NCBI GenBank assembly: GCA_016201065.1
Contig: JACQDL010000055.1
Span: 59,158-123,157, forward strand
From: Actinomycetota bacterium
GTDB lineage: Bacteria > Actinomycetota > Actinomycetes > Mycobacteriales > JACQDL01
Length of the DNA stretch: 64,000 nt
Direction of reading: 5' to 3'
The first letter of the stretch is position 1. Each line of letters opens with the position of its first letter. Below are positions 58,023 through 64,000 of this stretch, one piece after another. Made by a program: the position numbers and the translations under genes. The notes below the pieces were generated by a model, which ran no database searches, had not been told where the DNA came from, and was given only the letters and a program-made list of their open reading frames with translations.

Positions 58023-59699
58023 TCAGCGCAGGGCGGCCGTACCGAGGTCCAGGCCCGGCACCACGAACGCGGGCTTGCCGGGCACGCCCCGGTACACCAG
58101 CGGCCACAGGTGCTCCGGCCAGTGCCCGGACCCGGCCGCGGCTGCGGCCACGGCGGCCTGCGCGGCGTGGATGCCCAGCCCCAGCGCCACCTCGGTGGGT
58201 CCGACCATGCCCAGCAGCACGACCTCGGCCGCACGGTTGCCGGCGACACTCCGGCAGATCCACTCGGCCACCGAGCTGACCAGCGCCGGGTATGCCGCCC
58301 ATGGGATCGGCGCGTCACCCGGCATCGCACAGCGGAACTCGACGAGCTGCGCCCGGCCGTATTCGGCAAGTCCCAGCCCGGCAGCATCGTCGAACTGCAG
58401 CGTGACCGGTTCCACGGCCTGATCCGGCTCGATCGGCGGGAGCGGGCCCCACTTCTGGGCACTCAGCCGCACCAGCAGCACCAGGGCGGTGCGGCCGTGC
58501 TCGTCGAGCGGTTCCTCCTCCGACCAGGTGTCGGCGACCTCCGTCACCAGCAGACTGGCCAGGCGGCTGTGCTCGCTGACGCGGGCCCCCGGGAGCGCCT
58601 CGGCGAGGGTGGGACCCGGCGTGCCGCGCAGGAAGAGGTGCGGTTCCCGGGACCATCGGCGTGCCTTCAGCCCACCCAGCCGGCCGAACTGGGGCCGCTG
58701 CCGGACCTCCAGGGTGAGCCCGCGCCGGCCGCCGGCCACCCGCCCGGCCGCCGCCCGGGCACCGAAGGCCAGCGCGACCGGCCACGGCGCCCAGATGAAG
58801 ACGGAGTTCGGGGTGGTCTGATCGTCGTTGTGCCGCGCCACCCGGAAGGCCCGCACGAGCTCGTCGACCTTGCGGCCCCACCCGGTCGCCGACTCGTCCA
58901 GCGGCCAGCCCCACGGCTCACCGAGGACGTCCGGTCCCGGCACCCAGATCGTGCGGGCGAACTCGCGCCGCAGCTTGGCCAGGAACGACTCCCGCTCCTC
59001 GTGGGCCCAGTAGGTCGGTTCCTCCTTGAGGAGGTACGCCGTACCGCGGTTGCGCAGCCAGCGGCTGCGCTGCCGCCACCGCAGCACCGTCCAGCCGAGC
59101 GTGGCGCCACCGACGGCGAGCAGGATCGCCGTGACGACCAGCCGTCGCGGTGTCTGGGGCGCGGTCCAGTCACCGGTCACGGCGTCCGGCACCGCGCTCA
59201 GGGCAGCGGCGAGGAAAGCGGTGGCGGTGGCAAGCCCGACCCCAATCGGCCAGTCGGCGCGGGTGAGGTTCCGCCGCCGGAGCCGGGGGGTGCGCAGCCA
59301 CCGCAGGGCCCGCCGCCACCGTGGAGCCTGGAACCGGCCGAGAGCCGAGGCCACCACCGTCGCGCCCGAGGGGTCGCGCCGTTCGCGCACCGGAAAGAGC
59401 AGGTCGTCCCGCCTGCGGGCGGACTGCGCGGTGGTCCGGGAGACCAGGTAGACCGTGCCGCGGCGGCGCGGCGGCAGGCCGCTGACCCGGCGTCCGCGGT
59501 GCAGCAGGACCTCCCGGACGATGCCGGCCGCGGTGGCGAGGTCGCGTTCGGACAGCGCCGGCTGGTCGATCCGGGTGGGGTGCGCGGTCGGCTCGAACAG
59601 CGCCCGGCCCGATGGCTGGAGGTCCACCTGCACCGGATGTGTGGTGAGGGCCTCGATCCGCACCATCCGGGCACGATGAGGGCGCCCGCGGTCAGCCAT
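58023..59699 (-). CDS. Two-TM protein of unknown function, SAVED-like C-terminus possible
   Basis: A 558-residue orphan. The N-terminal cytoplasmic part has TVYLVSRTTAQSARRR; two membrane segments follow (GVGLATATAFLAAALSAVPD, LVVTAILLAVGGATLGWTV), then a large C-terminal region with SVFIWAPWPVALAFGARAAA, LTLEVRQRP and AEVVLLGMVGPTEVALGLGI. The last parts have the feel of a SAVED/nucleotide-sensing fold, but this is a weak visual impression. No partner genes suggest a system. Confidence 0.6.
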   Translation of the reverse strand: MADRGRPHRARMVRIEALTTHPVQVDLQPSGRALFEPTAHPTRIDQPALSERDLATAAGIVREVLLHRGRRVSGLPPRRRGTVYLVSRTTAQSARRRDDLLFPVRERRDPSGATVVASALGRFQAPRWRRALRWLRTPRLRRRNLTRADWPIGVGLATATAFLAAALSAVPDAVTGDWTAPQTPRRLVVTAILLAVGGATLGWTVLRWRQRSRWLRNRGTAYLLKEEPTYWAHEERESFLAKLRREFARTIWVPGPDVLGEPWGWPLDESATGWGRKVDELVRAFRVARHNDDQTTPNSVFIWAPWPVALAFGARAAAGRVAGGRRGLTLEVRQRPQFGRLGGLKARRWSREPHLFLRGTPGPTLAEALPGARVSEHSRLASLLVTEVADTWSEEEPLDEHGRTALVLLVRLSAQKWGPLPPIEPDQAVEPVTLQFDDAAGLGLAEYGRAQLVEFRCAMPGDAPIPWAAYPALVSSVAEWICRSVAGNRAAEVVLLGMVGPTEVALGLGIHAAQAAVAAAAAGSGHWPEHLWPLVYRGVPGKPAFVVPGLDLGTAALR

Positions 59700-59943
59700 C
59701 GCTGTGCTCCCGGTTCGGTATGGCGCCGCGGCACGCTCTGCCCATGCGCGCGGTTGCGCACCAGACGGCAGGACTGGGCATGCGGGACCTCCCCGATCCG
59801 GCGCAGTGGTCCCGACTGCTGGTCGTTGCTCACTGTAATCGAAAGGTCACCAGGAAGTGTGAATCGGGTACCGGTTGGGGTGCGGTTCCGCCGACCCGGT
59901 GGGCGCTCTACGCTTGCCCGTCGGGCAACGACCGTGAGGATGC

Positions 59944-60357
59944 GTGGTGGACGAGACGGCGGGTGGGTTTGTCGCGTTGCTGGGGCTGGTCTTCGACGAG
60001 CTGAGCGGCGAACGGGTCACCGCGCGCTGGACGGTCCGTCCCGAGCTCCTCCAGCCCTACGGCGTCCTGCACGGCGGCGTGCACTGCGCGGTGGTCGAGA
60101 CGCTCGCGAGCGTCGGAGCCGCCCTGTGGCTGGGCGAGTCCGGGCAGGTCGTGGGCGTGTCCAACCACACTGATTTCCTGCGCGCCGTCCGGGAGGGTGA
60201 GCTGGTCGCCGAGGCGTCGCCGATCCACCGTGGTCGGTCACAGCAGCTCTGGCTGGTCGAGATCGTTGACGCCGGCCGGCGGCTGGTGGCGCGTGGCCAG
60301 GTCCGGTTGCAGAACCTTCCCGTCGGGTCAGGCGTGGGGCGCCCCGCCGTCGGCTGA
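59944..60357 (+). CDS. PaaI-type hotdog thioesterase
   Basis: A 137-residue hotdog-fold protein: PELLQPYGVLHGGVHCAVVE is the PaaI active-site signature (HGG), then VGVSNHTDFLRAVREGELVA and PIHRGRSQQLWLVEIVDAGR. It hydrolyses acyl-CoA or aryl-CoA thioesters. It starts at GTG 59944 or 59947. Confidence 0.9.
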   Translation: MVDETAGGFVALLGLVFDELSGERVTARWTVRPELLQPYGVLHGGVHCAVVETLASVGAALWLGESGQVVGVSNHTDFLRAVREGELVAEASPIHRGRSQQLWLVEIVDAGRRLVARGQVRLQNLPVGSGVGRPAVG

Positions 60358-60380
60358 CCCATCGATCTGCTGTGTTCCGT

Positions 60381-60674
60381 CTAGGCCGGATCTGCTTCCG
60401 CAGATCCGGCCGGCCCGGGACGCCCATGGTCCGGGCAGGCGCACCACGCGACGCCCAGGTGTCCGGGTGGGATGCCTAGCCCGGAGCCGATCCGGGCCAG
60501 CACCGCGTAGGAGCGGACCCGGCGACCGTGGAGGATCGACGACACCTCGGGTTGGGACAGCCCGATCAGCGTGCCGATCGCGTTCTGCGAGTACCCCAGG
60601 CCCTGGATCAGCCGGAACACGGTGGCGATGTCGTGGCCGGCCAACGCCGCGCGCATCACCGGCTCGTCCCACAC
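60381..60674 (-). pseudogene. Truncated XRE-type regulator
   Basis: A 97-residue frame: MRAALAGHDIATVFRLIQGL, then the HTH YSQNAIGTLIGLSQPEVSSI and LHGRRVRSYAVLARIGSGLG. It matches only the N-terminal 80 residues of long actinobacterial XRE proteins, which normally continue into a TPR-rich sensor. Truncated, probably inactive, although a small DNA-binding protein is possible. Confidence 0.6.
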
Positions 60675-60744
60675 CGTGGCGGGTGGTCGAACAGGTGCAA
60701 CGGCGGTTCTCGGCGCTCGTGATCCGGTTGCTCGTGCCGTGGGT

Positions 60745-60930
60745 TGGACGCTCCTATGCTTGTCAAGCGGCGTGGGCGTGGTCGTTTCGCGTGGTTTGTG
60801 CTTGTGGTGGTGGTGTGGTGAGGGTGTGGTCGATCGCGCGGGTGAGTACCGTTTCAGGCAGCGGATGATCTCTTTCTTGGACAGTCCTGACCGCGGATCC
60901 TGCCTGGACTGGCGCGAGTTGAGACCCGAT
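60745..60930 (-). pseudogene. IS110-type transposase tail
   Basis: The minus strand reads GLSKKEIIRCLKRYSPARS, close to the GKTKRETIRCLKRYIAREV-type ending of IS110-family transposases. Only the tail remains, between the truncated XRE gene and the 218-aa orphan. Confidence 0.5.
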
Positions 60931-61152
60931 TCACCTGGGGGCTCCGGCCAGCCAGCGTGGCGTCGTCGTCAGGATCCGGGAGCAAGGCGTCGGCGCGGTA
61001 CCGGCTCATGGGTAGGCCCCGTTGGCCGGGACCTTCAAGATCTGGTTGCGGGCGGGACTGACTCATCGAGGTGGTTCGCGTTTTGACTCCTCTGATGAGT
61101 TAGGATTTCGTGAAGTCGGCGGGTGGTCCGTCGGTGAGGAGGGTGTAGTGGC

Positions 61153-61809
61153 ATGGCTGTGCAGGTGCACGTTGAGGACAAGGCTGTCGACCGCATGGAA
61201 GCGCTGGGCTTGAGTGTTGGCCTCGTCGAGAGGGTGGTGCGCCGGGCAGATGCCGAGGCCAACATGTGCACGTCGCTGGACCCACCCAGCATGGAAGGTC
61301 TCACCCGGTGGGGCCGCACGACACGGTTCCTGCGGGAGTCGCTGGTCTCTGCCGGCTGGACTTTCGACAACCCCCGCAACCTGGCTCGCACGGTGCACCC
61401 CGACGGCGAGTTCGCCATCGTGGCCACGTCCGGCGACGAGATGACTGGCCAGGCAGACCAGTCGCCTACAACGAAGTACCCCAAGGGCTACGCCACGGTT
61501 GAGGCGGTCGAGGCCAATGACCAACTCACGTTGGACTTTGGGGACTTTGACCTCGGCCTGGACGACGAACGCCCCACATTCCCCGTCGACTTGCGGACCT
61601 GGTACCTGCTGTACCACGTGGACGACGAGGGATTCCGCGTCGAATTGTCCCTGCCGAACACCATCGAGCACGGGTGGATCACCAACTGGCAGGAACGGAT
61701 AATCTTTCCGGTCTTCCTGCGGGAGGGCAACAGCCTGGCTAACCTGGCACGGCCCGACGATGACCAAGACCCCAGCGGCGACATCACCGTCGAGGTCAAC
61801 CGGAGATAG
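61153..61809 (+). CDS. Hypothetical protein, 218 aa, paired with XRE-ImmA
   Basis: A soluble acidic protein with no recognised domain: VHVEDKAVDRMEALGLSVGL, GRTTRFLRESLVSAGWTFDN, DLRTWYLLYHVDDEGFRVEL and WQERIIFPVFLREG. It lies 31 bases before an XRE-ImmA/IrrE gene in the same orientation, so the two are probably cotranscribed. Such partners are often toxins or phage-related targets controlled by the protease-repressor; this is inference only. GAGGAGGGTGTAGTGGC precedes the ATG. Confidence 0.7.
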   Translation: MAVQVHVEDKAVDRMEALGLSVGLVERVVRRADAEANMCTSLDPPSMEGLTRWGRTTRFLRESLVSAGWTFDNPRNLARTVHPDGEFAIVATSGDEMTGQADQSPTTKYPKGYATVEAVEANDQLTLDFGDFDLGLDDERPTFPVDLRTWYLLYHVDDEGFRVELSLPNTIEHGWITNWQERIIFPVFLREGNSLANLARPDDDQDPSGDITVEVNRR

Positions 61810-61840
61810 GCCCGCACCGAACAAGAAAGGACACACGGCA

Positions 61841-62959
61841 ATGCTAACCCCATCGCGGCTGGCCATAGCGCGGAAACGGCGGGGGCTGACATTGACAAAA
61901 CTGGCGGAGCTGACCAGCCTAAGCACCCGGAGTTTGTCGCTGTACGAGAACGGACACCAAGTGCCGTCCGAGGAAACTCTGCACGGGTTGGCCGCGGCAC
62001 TCGACGTGTCTGTGACGTTCCTGGGTGGAACGGATCTTGAGGAGATCCCCGAGGACGCCGTGAGCTTTCGGGCCCTGAGCAAAATGACAGCCAGACAGCG
62101 TGACCGGGCGCTCAGCGCTGGGCGTATCGCTCTTCTGATCGACGACTGGATCGATGCCCGGTTCATGCTCCCTCGGACTGACGTGCCAAGTCTGACAGGC
62201 TATGACCCGGAAGCGGCGGCAGAGGTCGTTCGGGCACGTTGGGGTCTCGGTGAGAAGCCGATCTCGAACATGCTTCACCTATTGGAGGCACACGGGGCTC
62301 GTGTGTACTCATTGACCATGGAGAACCGAGAGTTGGACGCGTTCTCCCTGTACTGGCACGGGCGACCGTTCGTCTTCCTCAGCATCGAAAAGTCCGGCGA
62401 ACGTGGCCGCTTCGACGCCGCGCACGAGCTCGGGCACTTGGTCTTGCATGGCGAGTACGAGGTCCCTCACCGAGAGGACAAGGTGTCCCATCGTCCTTCG
62501 GCGGAGGCCGAGGCAAATCGCTTCGCGGCGGCGTTCCTCATGCCGCGGGCGAGTGTGCTGGCACGGGGGTTGTACGGCGCCACGCCCGATCGCATACTAA
62601 AGGCCAAGCGGGTCTGGAAAGTTGCTGCCATCGCCCTTACCCACCGACTGCATGAACTTGAACTCCTAACGGAATGGGGTTACCGCACCTCCTGCGTTCA
62701 GCTCTCACGGCTCGGCTACCGCAGCGGCGAGCCAAACGGGATTCCTCGCGAGTCATCACAGCTGCTGGCCAAGGTCTTCCGATCAGTCCGCGACGATGGC
62801 GAAACCCCCGCGAAGATCGCCGCTGACATCGGAATCAACGTCAATGAGTTGCATGCCCACGTCTTCGGCCTCACGCTAACTGCGGTGGATGGCGCGGAAG
62901 GCGTGAGATCTAGATACGGTTCGACGAACCTTCAGTTAGTGCCTCCGGCCAAACAATGA
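61841..62959 (+). CDS. XRE HTH plus ImmA/IrrE metallopeptidase
   Basis: A 372-residue fusion. The N-terminal XRE HTH is RLAIARKRRGLTLTKLAELT then SLYENGHQVPSEETLHGLAA; the ImmA/IrrE (DUF955) zinc peptidase has AHELGHLVLHGE with EANRFAAAFLMP downstream. It is the SOS-independent type of anti-repressor or antitoxin found with toxins and phage modules. AGAAAGG precedes ATG 61841. A perfect terminator follows its stop. Confidence 0.9.
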   Translation: MLTPSRLAIARKRRGLTLTKLAELTSLSTRSLSLYENGHQVPSEETLHGLAAALDVSVTFLGGTDLEEIPEDAVSFRALSKMTARQRDRALSAGRIALLIDDWIDARFMLPRTDVPSLTGYDPEAAAEVVRARWGLGEKPISNMLHLLEAHGARVYSLTMENRELDAFSLYWHGRPFVFLSIEKSGERGRFDAAHELGHLVLHGEYEVPHREDKVSHRPSAEAEANRFAAAFLMPRASVLARGLYGATPDRILKAKRVWKVAAIALTHRLHELELLTEWGYRTSCVQLSRLGYRSGEPNGIPRESSQLLAKVFRSVRDDGETPAKIAADIGINVNELHAHVFGLTLTAVDGAEGVRSRYGSTNLQLVPPAKQ

Positions 62960-63019
62960 GTAGGGTCGGGGACTGGCGCAGTGGCCCGTGAGGACTCCGC
63001 GCCAGTCCCCGACCCTACT
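62959..63019 (+). terminator. Strong hairpin after XRE-ImmA gene
   Basis: gtagggtcggggactggcgc (62960-62979) and gcgccagtccccgaccctac (62999-63018) pair perfectly over 20 bp, extended by one A-T pair, with a 19-nt loop. Confidence 0.85.
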
Positions 63020-63071
63020 GAGGTGTTGCCGAGCACTGAAAATGAAGATCAACAATCATCCAGACTGCGGA

Positions 63072-63219
63072 TGATCCTTCCTCGCCGTCGATCTTGGCCG
63101 AGCGCTTGTCGGCGTCCAGGTCGTTCCTCCTCGCCCGCAAGAGCGCGGGCTGCGGGGGCTCCACCTGGACACCTCCTGCGCACTCGGCCGACAAGACGCG
63201 CACCTGCGAGGAAGGATCA
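63072..63219. repeat. Nested inverted repeat, MITE-like or structured RNA
   Basis: tgatccttcctcg (63072-63084) pairs with cgaggaaggatca (63207-63219). Inside, gtccaggt pairs with acctggac, and cttgtcggc pairs with gccgacaag. The nested symmetry over 148 bases suggests a small mobile element or a folded RNA. No protein is encoded. Confidence 0.5.
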
Positions 63220-63264
63220 GGTCTGCACGGAAGATGCCGACCACGACTGCATTCGGAGTGACGG

Positions 63265-63585
63265 TCAACACTGAGGTAGCGCGTCCCGGGATTCCCACGA
63301 GGTGGACTCCCGTAGGCGGACCAGGTGGGAGCCATCAGCCAGGGTCCGGATCACGGTGGCGGGTAGTGACTTCTTCCCGTTCTTCACCCGCCAGATCAGG
63401 TGCGCGCCGGTGGCGGCGGCCCGCCGGAACCGGTCCATGGAGAAGAAGTTCCGGTCGCAGAAGTTCACCATCCCGGGGGTGAAGGTGTGGACCATGTCAT
63501 CCCACAGGGTCTGCTCGCTGACCGTGCTGGAGGCGACCCGGGCGGCCAGGACCCGACGCAATGCCGCGGGCTTTAGATGTTTAGG
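63265..63585 (-). pseudogene. IS4-family transposase fragment
   Basis: The minus frame reads VSEQTLWDDMVHTFTPGMVN, then CDRNFFSMDRFRRAAATGAH and LIWRVKNGKKSLPATVIR, the core around the second catalytic Asp of IS4 transposases. It is cut on both sides and merges into unrelated sequence above 63585. Confidence 0.65.
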
Positions 63586-63950
63586 TGCCAGTGTCGGGTT
63601 CTTGTTTTGGTGACGCTGAGTAGTTGTTGTTCTTGTGGGCGTGCTTATGGGCGGCGTGTCGTGCCGGTGACGGCCGGTTCCACGGGCCGGCGGGTGTCCT
63701 TCGGGGTTGTCGTGTTCCTGGGTGTGCTGGTCAGGCGGGGGTGTTGGCCATGGTGATGACGGTCGGGGCGATGCGGGTGGCGGTGTCTTTCGTGGTCGCG
63801 TGGCCGAAGGTGCTGGGGGATTTGGACTTGCGGGCACGGTGCCGGTTCCGGTCGCAGATCGTTCCGCGTCAGAGTTCGTGAACCAGGGACCGGTTCTAAT
63901 TCCCAACCACCTGATGGGTATGTTGACCAACCTTCAGGAGGTAAGAGCCC
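63586..63950. other. Intergenic stretch with IS debris
   Basis: No intact gene. The last 60 bases hold the promoter/leader of the next gene, with caggaggtaag as its ribosome binding site at about 63935-63945. Confidence 0.4.
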
Positions 63951-64000
63951 GTGTCCGAACCACAGCAGCAGGCCCCACGGCAGCGTGCCGCGCGCACGCC
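63951..64000 (+). CDS. Start of a gene cut by the window edge
   Basis: AGGAGG lies nine bases before GTG 63951, which opens an in-frame stretch VSEPQQQAPRQRAARTP to the last base. The N-terminus is Gln/Arg/Pro-rich and gives no clue to function. Called on the strong ribosome binding site alone. Confidence 0.55.
   Translation, partial: MSEPQQQAPRQRAART

Noticed and set aside
58110..60173. 687-aa plus-strand frame
   Set aside because: Shadow of the 558-aa orphan; Pro/Arg/Gly-rich throughout with no fold signature.

Overview
The window is high-GC DNA with GTG/ATG starts behind GGAGG-type ribosome binding sites. It carries SARP, XRE-ImmA and actinobacterial divisome genes, so it comes from a filamentous actinobacterium, most plausibly Micromonosporaceae (Actinoplanes or Micromonospora-like; inferred from gene content, not from a search).

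Layout. 1-8.9 kb is mixed accessory and housekeeping DNA: the first gene of a DUF2397 (Wadjet-like) defence locus, a divergent SRPBCC/ArsR pair whose partner gene is frameshifted, prolyl-tRNA synthetase, a YefM/YoeB toxin-antitoxin pair, a MarR operon, and a decayed treZ next to tRNA-Ala(CGC). 8.9-20.1 kb is a conserved chromosomal block: sepX/glpR, rimJ-like, glp, galU and 5-formyl-THF cyclo-ligase, then FmdB, CpaB-like, moaD/E/C, a two-component system, a SAM hydrolase and a polysaccharide deacetylase.

20.2-31.3 kb begins at tRNA-Arg(CCT) and a broken recombinase/transposase. It holds a compact cluster that matches the published chuangxinmycin pathway: divergent tryptophanyl-tRNA synthetase, then a B12-radical SAM methyltransferase split by a -1 frameshift, a DUF5825 protein, a JAMM metalloprotease-like sulfurtransferase, a ThiS-like carrier with a nine-residue tail after Gly-Gly, a P450, a ketopantoate-reductase-like enzyme and an exporter. 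Expected chemistry: sulfur carried on the ThiS-like protein goes to an indolepyruvate-type acceptor, the P450 closes the C-S ring, the radical SAM enzyme adds the methyl group, and the variant TrpRS gives self-resistance. A 14-bp copy of the tRNA 3' end lies at the far side of the cluster.

31.3-40.6 kb is a regulator and membrane-protein region rich in decayed genes (Abi-like, dedA, BlaR1-like M48, GNAT and IS3 fragments).

41.0-55.7 kb is a second biosynthetic cluster whose parts line up with valanimycin-type azoxy biosynthesis: exporter, MmgE/PrpD dehydratase (VlmK-type), diacylglycerol-kinase-like enzyme (VlmJ-type), DUF2156 aminoacyl-tRNA-dependent transferase (VlmA-type), acyl-CoA-dehydrogenase-fold amine N-hydroxylase (VlmH-type) with flavin reductase, small membrane protein (VlmO-type) and diiron protein (VlmB-type). 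Aldehyde dehydrogenase, class III aminotransferase and fatty-acid desaturase genes suggest that a fatty (possibly alkenyl) amine replaces isobutylamine. A SARP and a TetR regulator sit inside. Four 11-bp direct repeats in the central divergent promoter look like the SARP operator.

55.7-64 kb holds DNA repair genes (ung, Fpg/Nei-like), a secreted phospholipase A2, a large two-TM orphan, a thioesterase, IS remnants, an XRE-ImmA/IrrE pair and the first codons of a gene cut by the window edge.
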